In this document: positions 46,005-55,301 of the stretch, piece by piece
Layout: every line of letters begins with the position of its first letter
How positions within the stretch are numbered: position 1 is the stretch's first letter
Assembly: GCF_020179475.1 (NCBI RefSeq)
Contig: NZ_JAILXZ010000003.1
Coordinates: forward strand, 124,001 to 188,000
Direction of reading: 5' to 3'
Length of the DNA: 64,000 nt
From: Novosphingobium huizhouense
GTDB lineage: Bacteria; Pseudomonadota; Alphaproteobacteria; Sphingomonadales; Sphingomonadaceae
Translations under genes and position numbers: made by a program
Notes under the pieces: generated by a model
Told to the model about the DNA's origin: nothing
Database searches by the model: none
What the model saw: the letters and a program-made list of their open reading frames with translations, nothing else

Positions 46005-46208
46005 GGGTTGCTCCTGGGTCCCGGGGATGGTGCAGGGGCAACCGCCATGGCAGGCGAAGGTTTCGCTTTCGAGAGCGGCGGGGACGTGATGCCCCGAAAA
46101 ATTAAGCGGGCGGGCCGTGCAGGAGTGATCCCAGAACCCCGGCAGACCCGCCCGCCGATCCCCGCTCCCGCCCAGATTTGGGGAAGGGCGGGAACGGGGA
46201 AAGCGAGA

Positions 46209-46931
46209 TCAGAAGCGGTAGCTTACCCCGGCGCTGAGCACCCAGGGATCGAGCTTGTGCTTGGTTTCCAGCGCCAGCGTGCCGTTGTCGTAGAACTTGG
46301 CGGTCGGCTTGATGAAGTACTTCTTGGCGTCGAGCGAGAGGCCGAAGCCCTTGTCGCCCAGCGCGATGTCGACGCCGCCCTGCAGCGCTACGCCGAGCGA
46401 ATTGCTCATCTTCACCTTGTCGACGCCGAGCGCCTTCGCGGTGTCGCCGGGCTTTTCGCCGAACACGAAGAACAGGGCGGGGCCGGCGCCGACGTAGGGC
46501 TTGATCGGCCCGAGCGGCAGGTGCGCCTTGGCGGTGACCGTGGCGGGCAGGATCAGCACGTGGTCGACGAGGTGGCCCGCGCCGGCAAGGCCCTTGTCGC
46601 CTTCGACATGGTGGCCGGTGAAGCAGCAGATCGTCTCGACCGAGACGTTGGGGCTGAAGAAATACTCGACCGCGAGCGTGGGCACGACGTTGTCGTTGGC
46701 GCGGGTGTCGGGGCCGGTCACGGCGGCGAGCGTCGAGCCCAGCGTGGTCGTCGTGTCGATCGACTTGATCTCGTCGATCTTGCCGTCGGGCAGCACGGCG
46801 GTGCCGAGCACCTTGACCTGCCACTTGCCGTCGGCCGAGCCGGCGTGCGCGGCGACCGGGGCGACCAGCGCGGTGGTGGCGAGGGCCGCCGCCAGGGCGA
46901 CGTGCGGGGCGACGCTGAAGAACTTGTTCAT
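46209..46931 (-). CDS. ompW: OmpW-family outer-membrane protein
   Basis: A 240-residue exported barrel: signal peptide MNKFFSVAPHVALAAALATT...AHA, then KWQVKVLGTAVLPDG, DNVVPTLAVEYFFSPNVSVETICCFTGHHV, IKPYVGAGPALFFVFGE, and a C-terminal Phe (AGVSYRF). This is the OmpW pattern, an eight-strand barrel for small hydrophobic molecules. Three in-frame ATGs stand together (46940, 46937, 46931); the last has the best distance to AGGA. It is divergent from ccoN across an FNR box; OmpW is oxygen-regulated in E. coli. Confidence 0.9.
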   Translation of the reverse strand: MNKFFSVAPHVALAAALATTALVAPVAAHAGSADGKWQVKVLGTAVLPDGKIDEIKSIDTTTTLGSTLAAVTGPDTRANDNVVPTLAVEYFFSPNVSVETICCFTGHHVEGDKGLAGAGHLVDHVLILPATVTAKAHLPLGPIKPYVGAGPALFFVFGEKPGDTAKALGVDKVKMSNSLGVALQGGVDIALGDKGFGLSLDAKKYFIKPTAKFYDNGTLALETKHKLDPWVLSAGVSYRF

Positions 46932-47097
46932 GGTCATCATGTCCTGCGACCGCGGGTGGCCTGCCCCTCGCAGGCCTGTATTTCGGCCTCGCGGTGTGAG
47001 ACGCTGATGCTGCGGGAGCGAATCGCAAGCATTGACGAAGCGCAAAAATAACGGGGCGCGTCGACTGACTTGTCGAACAATCTGATTCTCCGCAATT

Positions 47098-47111
47098 TTG
47101 ACGTTCGTCAA
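47098..47111. promoter_or_regulatory. FNR/FixK box between ompW and ccoN
   Basis: TTGACGTTCGTCAA is a perfect TTGAC-N4-GTCAA dyad 62 bases before ccoN. A weaker partial site (TTGACGAAGCGCAA, 47032-47045) lies nearer ompW. This fits low-oxygen induction of the cbb3 oxidase. Confidence 0.85.
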
Positions 47112-47172
47112 TGTTCTGCCTTCCCTCCCGTCGCACGGGCACTGTCACATCATGCATGGAAGGGAAGGGTCC

Positions 47173-48858
47173 ATGGTCTCGTTAGTGACGCGCAGCGGCG
47201 TCTGGCTCGCTGTACTTTTTTTCACCGTCATCGCAGTCGCGCTCGCCAAGGATGCGCCCTTTGCGATCCACATGACCATCTGCGCTTTCGCCGCGCTGAT
47301 CGGCCTCGTCGTCTCGCTGCGCCAGGCCGACGTCGATGCGCTGGTGCGCGGCGCGCTGCGGATGCCCGACCAGGGCCGCTATGACGACGACCCGATCCGC
47401 TGGGGGGTCATCGCCACGGTGTTCTGGGGCATGGCCGGGTTCCTCGCCGGGCTCTACATCGCGCTCGAACTGACCTGGCCGCAGCTCAACCTCGGGCTCG
47501 AATGGATCAACTTCGGCCGCCTGCGCCCGTTGCACACCAGCGCGGTCATCTTCGCGTTCGGAGGCAATGCGCTGATCGCGACGTCCTACTACGTCGTCCA
47601 GCGCACCTGCCGGGCGAGGCTGGCCTTCCCCGGCCTCGCCCGTTTCGTCTTCTGGGGCTACCAGCTGTTCATCGTGCTCGCGGCCACCGGCTACCTGCTC
47701 GGCGTGACGCAGGGCAAGGAATATGCCGAGCCCGAATGGTACGTCGACCTGTGGCTGACGATCGTCTGGGTCGCCTACCTCGCGGTCTTCGTCGGCACGA
47801 TCCTCAAGCGCACCGAACCGCACATCTACGTCGCCAACTGGTTCTACCTCTCGTTCATCCTGACCGTGGCGATGCTCCACCTGGTCAACAACACCGCGGT
47901 GCCGGTCAGCTTCTTCGGCTCGCACTCGATCTCGGTGTTCGGCGGGGTGCAGGGCGCGCTGGTGCAGTGGTGGTACGGCCACAACGCGGTGGGCTTCTTC
48001 CTCACCGCCGGCTTCCTCGCGATGATGTACTACTTCGTGCCCAAGCAGGCCGAGCGCCCGATCTACAGCTATCGCCTGTCGATCATCCACTTCTGGGCGC
48101 TGATCTTCCTCTACATCTGGGCGGGTCCGCACCATCTCCATTACACCGCGCTGCCCGACTGGGCGCAGACGCTGGGCATGGTCTTTTCGGTCATGCTGTG
48201 GATGCCGAGCTGGGGCGGCATGATCAACGGCCTGATGACGCTCAACGGCGCCTGGGACAAGATCCGCACCGACCCGATCATCCGCATGTACGTGATGAGC
48301 CTCGCCTTCTACGGCATGAGCACGTTCGAAGGCCCGATGATGTCGATCAAGAGCGTCAATTCGCTCTCGCACTACACCGACTGGACCATCGGCCACGTGC
48401 ATTCGGGCGCGCTCGGCTGGAACGGCATGGTGACCTTCGCCACGCTCTACTACCTCGCGCCGCGCCTGTGGAACCGCGAGCGGCTCTACAGCCTGCGCCT
48501 GGTCAACTGGCACTTCTGGCTCGCGACCACCGGCATCGTGTTCTACGCCGCGAGCATGTGGGTGGCGGGCATCACCCAGGGCCTGATGTGGCGCGAATAC
48601 GGGCCGGACGGCTACCTCGTGAACTCGTTCGCCGAGACCGTCGCCGCGCTCCACCCGATGTATGCGCTGCGCGCCTTCGGCGGGCTGCTCTACCTCGCCG
48701 GCGCCAGCATCATGGCCTACAACATCACCCGCACGATCCTCGGCTCGCCGCTGCGCGAAGAAAAGCCGATGACCGAGACCCCCTACGACGCGAACCGCGA
48801 CGTGCCGCTCGTCGGCGCCGCCACCGCAGCCCCGGCCGCGGCCGCGGTCCACGCCTGA
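47173..48858 (+). CDS. ccoN: cbb3-type cytochrome c oxidase subunit I
   Basis: CcoN is the haem b/b3-CuB catalytic subunit of the high-affinity terminal oxidase. The 561-residue protein has about 14 helices and conserved segments [47 protein letters not shown] and [14 protein letters not shown] with haem and CuB His. The N-terminal 70 residues add two helices, and the C-terminus ends in an Ala-rich tail. First gene of the cco operon, with an FNR box upstream. Confidence 0.97.
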   Translation: MVSLVTRSGVWLAVLFFTVIAVALAKDAPFAIHMTICAFAALIGLVVSLRQADVDALVRGALRMPDQGRYDDDPIRWGVIATVFWGMAGFLAGLYIALELTWPQLNLGLEWINFGRLRPLHTSAVIFAFGGNALIATSYYVVQRTCRARLAFPGLARFVFWGYQLFIVLAATGYLLGVTQGKEYAEPEWYVDLWLTIVWVAYLAVFVGTILKRTEPHIYVANWFYLSFILTVAMLHLVNNTAVPVSFFGSHSISVFGGVQGALVQWWYGHNAVGFFLTAGFLAMMYYFVPKQAERPIYSYRLSIIHFWALIFLYIWAGPHHLHYTALPDWAQTLGMVFSVMLWMPSWGGMINGLMTLNGAWDKIRTDPIIRMYVMSLAFYGMSTFEGPMMSIKSVNSLSHYTDWTIGHVHSGALGWNGMVTFATLYYLAPRLWNRERLYSLRLVNWHFWLATTGIVFYAASMWVAGITQGLMWREYGPDGYLVNSFAETVAALHPMYALRAFGGLLYLAGASIMAYNITRTILGSPLREEKPMTETPYDANRDVPLVGAATAAPAAAAVHA

Positions 48859-48881
48859 CGCTCAGGGGAAGGAGACGAACA

Positions 48882-49634
48882 ATGGCATTCTCCATCATGG
48901 AGCGTCACAAGAAGCTCGAACGCAACGTCACCCTGCTCGGCGTGCTCGCCTTTGCCGCGGTGACCGTCGGCGGCATCGTCGAGATCGCGCCCCTGTTCTG
49001 GATCGACAACACCATCGAGAAGGTCCAGGGGATGCGGCCCTACACCCCGCTCGAGCAGGCGGGCCGCGACATCTACATCCGCGAAGGCTGCTACGTCTGC
49101 CACAGCCAGATGATCCGTCCGTTCCGCGACGAGGTCGAGCGCTACGGCCACTACAGCCTCGCCGCGGAATCGATGTACGACCATCCGTTCCAGTGGGGCT
49201 CGAAGCGCACCGGGCCGGACCTTGCGCGCGTGGGCGGCAAGTATTCGGACGAGTGGCACGTCCAGCACCTCAAGGACCCGCGCTCGGTCGTGCCGGAATC
49301 GATCATGCCGACCTACCAGTTCCTCGCCGAGAAGGAGCTGAACGCGGGCGACATGACCGCCGAGCTGCAGGCGCTCTACCGCGTCGGGGTGCCTTATTCG
49401 AAGGCCGACATCGCCAAGGCCAACGACGACCTCAAGGCCCAGGCCGATCCCGAGGCCGATACCGCCGACCTCAGGAAGCGCTATCCCAAGGCTCAGGCGC
49501 GCGACTTCGACGGCGATCCCAAGCGCCTGACCGAGATGGATGCGCTGGTCGCCTATCTCCAGGTGCTGGGCACGATGGTCGACGTCAATGCGCCCGCCGC
49601 GCAGGAGGATTTGGCCAAGGAGAAGGGACGATGA
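48882..49634 (+). CDS. ccoO: cbb3 oxidase subunit II (monohaem cytochrome c)
   Basis: A 250-residue membrane-anchored c-type cytochrome. One N-terminal helix is followed by the haem site [14 protein letters not shown] (Cys70, Cys73, His74), and Met in [10 protein letters not shown] is a likely axial ligand. It passes electrons to CcoN. Its stop overlaps the ccoQ start (ATGA). Confidence 0.96.
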   Translation: MAFSIMERHKKLERNVTLLGVLAFAAVTVGGIVEIAPLFWIDNTIEKVQGMRPYTPLEQAGRDIYIREGCYVCHSQMIRPFRDEVERYGHYSLAAESMYDHPFQWGSKRTGPDLARVGGKYSDEWHVQHLKDPRSVVPESIMPTYQFLAEKELNAGDMTAELQALYRVGVPYSKADIAKANDDLKAQADPEADTADLRKRYPKAQARDFDGDPKRLTEMDALVAYLQVLGTMVDVNAPAAQEDLAKEKGR

Positions 49635-49819
49635 GCCTCTTCGCCCTCTCCACCCACTCCACCTACGACATGCTGCGCCACCTCGCGGACAGCTGGGGCC
49701 TGCTCGCGATGGGGATCGTGTTCGTCGGCCTGTGCCTCTGGCCGTTCCGGCCCGGCGCACGCGACGCGAACACGCAGGCGGCGACCTCGATCTTCAAGGA
49801 TGAGAACGATGGCCAATAA
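49631..49819 (+). CDS. ccoQ: cbb3 oxidase small subunit CcoQ
   Basis: A 62-residue protein with one membrane helix ([18 protein letters not shown]) followed by [19 protein letters not shown], the typical FixQ/CcoQ form. It stabilises the complex. It overlaps ccoO by 4 and ccoP by 11 bases. Confidence 0.9.
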   Translation: MSLFALSTHSTYDMLRHLADSWGLLAMGIVFVGLCLWPFRPGARDANTQAATSIFKDENDGQ

Positions 49820-50732
49820 GCGCATCGACGACGCCACGGGCGTCGAAACCGTCGGCCACGAATGGGACGGCATCGAGGAATTGAACAATCCGCTGCCGCG
49901 CTGGTGGCTGTGGACGTTCTACGCCACCATCGTCTTCGCGGTGGCCTATTGCGTGGTCTACCCGGCGATCCCGGGCCTGCACAAGGCCAGCGCCGGCACC
50001 TTCGGCTGGTCGAGCCGCGGCGCGCTGGCGCACGAGATGAAGGAGGCCGACGCCGCCCGCGCCGGCATCCGCGCCGAGATCGCCGCGACGCCGGTCGAGC
50101 AGCTCGCCGGCAACGAGAAGCTGCTGCGCGCCTCGATCGAAGGCGGCCGCGCCGCGTTCAAGGTCAACTGCGTGCAGTGCCACGGCGCGGGCGCGGCGGG
50201 GGCGAAAGGCTATCCCAACCTCAACGACGACGACTGGCTGTGGGGCGGCGACATTGCCACGATCCACCAGACGCTGGTCCACGGCATCCGCCAGCCCGGC
50301 GACGATGCCACGCGGATGAGCCAGATGCCCGCCTTCGGGCGCGACGGCATCCTCACCGCAGCGCAAGTGCAGGACGTGGTCAGCCACGTCCGCGTGATCA
50401 GCGGGCAGGAAAAGCCCTCCGGTTCCTCGCAGCGCGGCGCGGCCATCTTCGCCGCCAACTGCGCGGTGTGTCACGGCGCCGGTGGCGAGGGCGGCCGAAC
50501 CGTCGGCGCGCCGCGTCTGAACGATGCGATCTGGCTCTATGGCGGCGACCGCGCGACGCTGACCGAGACGGTGACCAACGCCCGCTACGGCGTGATGCCC
50601 GCCTGGGGCAGCCGGCTCGATCCGGTGACGGTCAAGATGCTCGCCGCCTACGTCCATTCGCTCGGCGGTGGCGAAAAGGCGCGAGCCCCGGCCGCGGCGC
50701 CCGCACCGGCAGCTTCGGCGGCAGCCAAATGA
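49809..50732 (+). CDS. ccoP: cbb3 oxidase subunit III (dihaem cytochrome c)
   Basis: A 307-residue subunit with one helix (WWLWTFYATIVFAVAYCVVYP) and two haem sites, NCVQCHGAGAAG (121-125) and NCAVCHGAGGEG (218-222), each with a later Met (SQMPAFG, GVMPAWG). HEWDGIEELNNPLPRWW is the family N-terminus. It takes electrons from soluble cytochrome c. Confidence 0.96.
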   Translation: MANKRIDDATGVETVGHEWDGIEELNNPLPRWWLWTFYATIVFAVAYCVVYPAIPGLHKASAGTFGWSSRGALAHEMKEADAARAGIRAEIAATPVEQLAGNEKLLRASIEGGRAAFKVNCVQCHGAGAAGAKGYPNLNDDDWLWGGDIATIHQTLVHGIRQPGDDATRMSQMPAFGRDGILTAAQVQDVVSHVRVISGQEKPSGSSQRGAAIFAANCAVCHGAGGEGGRTVGAPRLNDAIWLYGGDRATLTETVTNARYGVMPAWGSRLDPVTVKMLAAYVHSLGGGEKARAPAAAPAPAASAAAK

Positions 50733-50793
50733 TCGGGCGCGGCCGCCGGACCCGGGCAGCGGGACGGCGGCCGCCCCTAGCAGGACAGCCAAG

Positions 50794-52281
50794 ATGAACC
50801 TCGCGCACGATCCCAAGCTCACCCGCGCGGACCATTCCGAAGACATCGGCCTCTACGAGAAGCGCAAGGGGGTCTTCCCCCGCGGCAGCGACGGCGCCTT
50901 CCGTCGACTCAAGTGGGCGATCATGGCGTTCTGCCTGGTCGTCTACTGGGGCACGCCCTGGCTGCGCTGGAACCGCGGGCCCTATGCGCCCGACCAGGCG
51001 GTGCTGGTCGATCTCGCCCACCGCCGCTTCTATATGTTCCAGATCGAGATCTGGCCGCACGAATTCTACTTCGTGGCGGGGCTGCTGATCATGGCGGGGA
51101 TCGGCCTGTTCCTCGTCACCAGCGCGGTCGGGCGCGCATGGTGCGGTTATGCCTGTCCGCAGACGGTGTGGACCGACCTGTTCCAGCACGTCGACCGGCT
51201 GATCGACGGCGATCGCAACGCCCAGATCCGCCTGCAGAACGCCCCGTGGACGCCCGCCAAGATCGCGCGGCGCACCTTCAAGTGGGGCGTCTACCTTGCC
51301 ATCAGCTTCCTCACCGGCGGCGCGTGGATCTTCTACTTCGCCGATGCGCCGACGCTCCAGCGCGCGTTCTGGACCGGCACGGCGGCGCCGGTCGCCTATG
51401 CCACCACCGCCGTGCTGACCTTCACCACCTTCTGGCTCGGTGGCTTCATGCGCGAGCAGGTGTGCATCTACATGTGCCCCTGGCCGCGCATCCAGACCGC
51501 GATGCTCGACGAAAAGTCGCTGACCGTCACCTACAAGGACTGGCGGGGCGAGCCGCGCGGGTCGGTCAAGGCGGCGGCAAAGCGCGTGGAGCAGGGGCTC
51601 GATCCGCTGGGCGACTGCATCGATTGCCGGCAGTGCATCGCGGTCTGTCCCACCGGGATCGACATCCGCGAGGGGCCGCAGGTCGGCTGCATCACCTGCG
51701 CGCTGTGCATCGATGCCTGCGACAAGGCCATGGCCGACGTCGGCCGGCCGCGCGGGCTGATCGACTACTTCACGCTCGACGATGCCGAAAAGGTCGCGCG
51801 CGGCGAGGCGCCGACCCCGGTGCTGCGGACGATCTTCCGCCCGCGCACGCTGGTCTATTTCGGGATCTGGGCGGGGATCGGCATGGCCATGCTGTTCCTG
51901 CTCGCCTCGCGCACCCGGCTGGACCTGTCGGTCGCCAAGGACCGCAATCCCGAATACGTGATGCTGTCGAAGGGCGAGGTGCGCAACGGCTTCACCGTCA
52001 AGCTGCGCAACATGGAAGACCGTCCGCGCCCCGTCGCGCTGGCGATCGCCGGGCTGCCGGGCGGCGCGATCTACACCGACGAGATGGACGCAAGCCTTGC
52101 ACGGCAGGCGCTGTCGGTCGAGGTGCCGGCCGACACGACCCGCCGGATGCGCGTCTACGCGATCGTTCCCGAGGGCGCGAGGCCCACCGAATTCTTGTTC
52201 CAGGTCAAGGCGCTGGACAAGGAAGGCGGGCAGGACAGCGTCCGCACCACGTTCACCACAGCGGAAGGAAACGGCCAGTGA
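50794..52281 (+). CDS. ccoG: cbb3 assembly ferredoxin-like protein CcoG
   Basis: A 495-residue membrane protein with about five helices and two ferredoxin clusters, CIDCRQCIAVCP and CITCALCIDACD, plus WCGYACPQTVW and CIYMCPWPRIQ. CcoG (FixG/RdxA) reduces Cu(II) to Cu(I) for delivery to the oxidase. The C-terminal part (about 370-495) is an Ig-like periplasmic domain. The stop overlaps the ccoH start by 4 bases. Confidence 0.95.
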   Translation: MNLAHDPKLTRADHSEDIGLYEKRKGVFPRGSDGAFRRLKWAIMAFCLVVYWGTPWLRWNRGPYAPDQAVLVDLAHRRFYMFQIEIWPHEFYFVAGLLIMAGIGLFLVTSAVGRAWCGYACPQTVWTDLFQHVDRLIDGDRNAQIRLQNAPWTPAKIARRTFKWGVYLAISFLTGGAWIFYFADAPTLQRAFWTGTAAPVAYATTAVLTFTTFWLGGFMREQVCIYMCPWPRIQTAMLDEKSLTVTYKDWRGEPRGSVKAAAKRVEQGLDPLGDCIDCRQCIAVCPTGIDIREGPQVGCITCALCIDACDKAMADVGRPRGLIDYFTLDDAEKVARGEAPTPVLRTIFRPRTLVYFGIWAGIGMAMLFLLASRTRLDLSVAKDRNPEYVMLSKGEVRNGFTVKLRNMEDRPRPVALAIAGLPGGAIYTDEMDASLARQALSVEVPADTTRRMRVYAIVPEGARPTEFLFQVKALDKEGGQDSVRTTFTTAEGNGQ

Positions 52282-52763
52282 CGCAAGCGCGCCGTGCACA
52301 GGCGCCCCGGCAGCCGGGGCAATTCACCGGCAGGCACATGGCCGCGATCATGGTCGCGTTCTTCGGCGTCGTCATCGCGGTCAACGTGCTGATGGCGCGG
52401 CTCGCCACCTCGACCTTCGGCGGGGTGGTGGTCGAGAACTCCTATGTCGCGAGCCAGCACTTCAACACCTGGCTCGACGAGGCGAGGGCGGAAAAGGCGC
52501 TCGGCTGGAAGGCGCGCTTCGAGCGCACGTCGCGCGGCGCGCTTCGCGTCGTCCTGCGCGATGCGGGCGGCCGGGCGCTGACCGGGGCGCGCGTCGGCGT
52601 GGTCGCGGAACATCCGCTCGGCCTGCGCGACGATGAAACCCTGACGCTGCGCGAGACCGCGCCCGGCCTCTACGAAGCGCCGCTTGCCGCCGGGCGCTGG
52701 CGGCTGCGGATTTCCGCGCGCGCGCAGGGTCACGAATGGCGCGCGGTCGGGGACGTGCAGTGA
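52278..52763 (+). CDS. ccoH: cbb3 assembly protein CcoH/FixH
   Basis: A 161-residue protein with one membrane helix (HMAAIMVAFFGVVIAVNVLMA, 20-40) and the FixH pattern VVENSYVASQHFNTWLDEARAEKALGW, then a periplasmic beta domain. It starts with GTG inside the ccoG stop. It helps CcoN maturation together with the copper ATPase. Confidence 0.92.
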   Translation: MTQARRAQAPRQPGQFTGRHMAAIMVAFFGVVIAVNVLMARLATSTFGGVVVENSYVASQHFNTWLDEARAEKALGWKARFERTSRGALRVVLRDAGGRALTGARVGVVAEHPLGLRDDETLTLRETAPGLYEAPLAAGRWRLRISARAQGHEWRAVGDVQ

Positions 52764-54886
52764 GCGCCGCCGCGCGCCTCCCGGCGGCCGCCGCGCCAGC
52801 GCCGGTGCGCAGCGTCCTGGCGGTGCCCGGGATGCATTGCGCCGGCTGCATGGGCAAGGTCGAGCGCAGCCTCGGAGCGCTTCCCGGCGTCGCCTCGGCG
52901 CGCACCAACCTGACCGCGCGCACCGTCGAGGTGGTCCACGACGAGGCGCTCGAGACGCCGCAGCTCGTCGCCGCGCTCGCCGCCGCCGGGTTCGAGGCGC
53001 AGCCGCGCGTCGCGGCCGAGGACACCCCCTCGGCGGTGCGGCCGCTGCTCGCGCCGCTTGCCGTCGCGGCCTTCGCCTGCATGAACGTGATGCTGCTCTC
53101 GGTCAGCATCTGGTCCGGCGCCGAAGGCACCACGCGCGAAATGTTCCACTGGCTATCGGCGGCGATCGGGGTTCCGGCCATCGCCTATGCCGGCAAGCCG
53201 TTCTTCGCCTCGGCGCTGGCGGCGCTGAAGCGCGGGCGCACCAACATGGACGTGCCGATCTCGATCGGCGTCACGCTCGCCACCTGCCTGTCGATCTACG
53301 AGACCATGACCGGCGGCGCCGATGCCTGGTTCGACGGCACGCTGATGCTGCTGCTGTTCCTGCTCGCGGGCCGCGCGCTCGATGCGATGATGCGCGACCG
53401 CGCGCGCGCCGGGGTCGATGCGCTGCTGCGCCAGGCGGCGAGCGGCGCGATGGTGGTCGAGGCGGGCGGCGCGACGCGCTGGCTCGCGGCGGCGGCGCTC
53501 GCGCCCGGCATGGTCATGCGCGTCGCCGCCGGCGAGCGGCTCGCGGCCGACGGCCGGGTGGTGCGCGGCGCCAGCCGTTTCGACCAGTCGCTGCTGACCG
53601 GCGAGAGCGAACCGGTCGCCGCGCGCGCGGGCGAGGCGGTCCACGCCGGCACGCTCAACGTCGACGCACCGGTCGATGTCGAGGTGACGGCGGCGGGCAC
53701 CGATACCGCGCTCGCCGAGATCGCCCGGCTGATGGAAGCGGCGGGGCAGTCGCGCTCGGCCTATGTCCGCATCGCCGACCGCGCCTCGCGGCTCTATGCC
53801 CCGGCGGTGCACACGCTCGCCGCGCTGACGTTCGCGGGCTGGATGCTGGCCGGCGCGGGGCTCTACCACGCGCTCGTCGTCGCCATCGCGGTGCTGATCA
53901 TCACCTGTCCCTGCGCCCTGGGCCTGGCCGTGCCGGTGGCGCAGGTCGTGGCGGCGAGCGCGCTGATGAAGCGCGGCGTGCTGGTCAAGGACGGCGCCGC
54001 GATGGAGCGTCTCGCGCAGGTCGACCGCGCGCTGCTCGACAAGACCGGCACGCTCACGCTCGGCCGGCCCGTGCCCGACGAGGCCGCGCTCGACGCGCTG
54101 TCGGCGGCCGAAGCGTCGGTCGCGCTCGCGCTCGCCAGCCACAGCCGACACCCGCTCTCGCTCGGCCTCGCGCAGGCGCTGGCGGCGCGCGGCGTTCAGG
54201 CGGCGAACCTTGCCGACGTGGTCGAGGAGCCGGGCCGGGGGGTCAGCGGGACCTGGCAGGGCATGCGCGTTGCGCTCGGCCGCCCGGTCGCCGCCGAAGG
54301 CATGGCGAGCGCGCTCGACGCCGGGCTCGGCCCGGTCCGCGTGATCGGCTTTGCCGACCGGCTGCGACCCGATGCGGCGCAGGCGCTGGACGAGTTGAAG
54401 GCGCTCGGCGTCGAGTGCTCGATCCTGTCGGGCGACGGCATCGCCGCGGTCGCGCAGGTCGCGCGCAGCACCGGGCTGACCGCGCGCGCCTCGGCCTCGC
54501 CCGCCGACAAGCAGCAGAACATCGCCAGCCTGCAGGCCACCGGGCGCCGCGTGCTGATGGTCGGCGACGGGCTCAACGACGGGCCCGCGCTCGCCGCCGC
54601 CGACGCCTCGATCGCGCCGGGCAGCGCCAGCGACGTCGGGCGCCAGGCCGCCGACTTCGTGTTCACCGGCGAGAGCCTGCTGGCGCTGCCCCGCGCGGTG
54701 CGGGCGAGCCGCCGGACGATGCGCGTGGTGCGGCAGAACTTTGCGCTGGCGATCGGCTACAACGCGCTCGCGGTGCCGCTGGCGATGGCCGGCCTCGTCA
54801 CCCCGCTGATCGCGGCGGTGGCGATGTCGACCAGTTCGCTGATCGTCGTCGCCAATTCGCTCCGCCTGCAGGGAGCCGCACGATGA
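52760..54886 (+). CDS. ccoI: Copper-type P1B ATPase CcoI/FixI
   Basis: A 708-residue metal-transporting ATPase. An N-terminal heavy-metal domain has GMHCAGC (24-30). Membrane helices include TCPCALGLAVPVAQ, the CPC metal site. The catalytic parts are LDKTGTLTLG (phosphorylated Asp), SHSRHPLS and GDGLNDGPALAAAD. CcoI supplies copper for oxidase assembly. Start is GTG overlapping ccoH. Confidence 0.95.
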   Translation: MSAAARLPAAAAPAPVRSVLAVPGMHCAGCMGKVERSLGALPGVASARTNLTARTVEVVHDEALETPQLVAALAAAGFEAQPRVAAEDTPSAVRPLLAPLAVAAFACMNVMLLSVSIWSGAEGTTREMFHWLSAAIGVPAIAYAGKPFFASALAALKRGRTNMDVPISIGVTLATCLSIYETMTGGADAWFDGTLMLLLFLLAGRALDAMMRDRARAGVDALLRQAASGAMVVEAGGATRWLAAAALAPGMVMRVAAGERLAADGRVVRGASRFDQSLLTGESEPVAARAGEAVHAGTLNVDAPVDVEVTAAGTDTALAEIARLMEAAGQSRSAYVRIADRASRLYAPAVHTLAALTFAGWMLAGAGLYHALVVAIAVLIITCPCALGLAVPVAQVVAASALMKRGVLVKDGAAMERLAQVDRALLDKTGTLTLGRPVPDEAALDALSAAEASVALALASHSRHPLSLGLAQALAARGVQAANLADVVEEPGRGVSGTWQGMRVALGRPVAAEGMASALDAGLGPVRVIGFADRLRPDAAQALDELKALGVECSILSGDGIAAVAQVARSTGLTARASASPADKQQNIASLQATGRRVLMVGDGLNDGPALAAADASIAPGSASDVGRQAADFVFTGESLLALPRAVRASRRTMRVVRQNFALAIGYNALAVPLAMAGLVTPLIAAVAMSTSSLIVVANSLRLQGAAR

Positions 54887-55032
54887 CTTCGATCGCCTTC
54901 CTGCTCCCCATCGCGCTCGGCATGGGCCTTTGCGGTCTCGCCGCGTTCTTTTGGGCCTTGAAGCGCGGGCAGTTCAGCGACCTCGACGGCGCGGCGGCGC
55001 GGATCCTGATCGACGAGGACGACGCCGGATGA
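54883..55032 (+). CDS. ccoS: cbb3 assembly protein CcoS
   Basis: A 49-residue protein with one helix (SIAFLLPIALGMGLCGLAAFFWALKRGQFSDLDG). The sequence FFWALKRGQFSDLDGAAARIL is the CcoS signature. It is needed for cofactor insertion into CcoN. It overlaps ccoI and the next gene by 4 bases each. Confidence 0.92.
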   Translation: MTSIAFLLPIALGMGLCGLAAFFWALKRGQFSDLDGAAARILIDEDDAG

Positions 55033-55301
55033 GCCGCGCGCTCGCTCTCCTCGCGCCGTTCGCGGTCCTGCAGATGGCGCTCCCCGCGCCGGCGCAGGCG
55101 GCCTTCGTGCTCGTGCCGATCTGCGGCGAGCCCGGCCATTCCGCGCCGATCCGGGTGCCCGGACGCAACGACGCGCCGGGCGACGGACCGGGCGGCGCGC
55201 CGTGCTGCAAAGTTTGCCATATCGCAATGCGCAAGCGGATCGGCGGCGATAGCACCTGCTGCCATGACGACCATTGTGAGGACGAAGCCGATGGCGGCTG
55301 A
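55029..55301 (+). CDS. Cys/His-rich exported protein in the cco operon, unknown
   Basis: A 90-residue protein with signal peptide MSRALALLAPFAVLQMALPA..AQA. The mature part carries Cys32 (ICGEPGH), then CCKVCH (59-64) and CCHDDHCED (77-85), eight Cys and several His in all. CKVCH fits a c-type haem site on paper, but paired Cys and the second CCHxxHC cluster suggest metal binding, perhaps copper for the oxidase. It overlaps ccoS by 4 bases and hemN by 11, so it belongs to the operon. I recognise no named family. Confidence 0.72.
   Translation: MSRALALLAPFAVLQMALPAPAQAAFVLVPICGEPGHSAPIRVPGRNDAPGDGPGGAPCCKVCHIAMRKRIGGDSTCCHDDHCEDEADGG

Noticed and set aside
46157-46199. GC-rich hairpin after ompW as an intrinsic terminator
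   Set aside because: The stem is good (CCCGCTCCCGCCC with its partner) but the loop is long and no T tract follows on the ompW strand.
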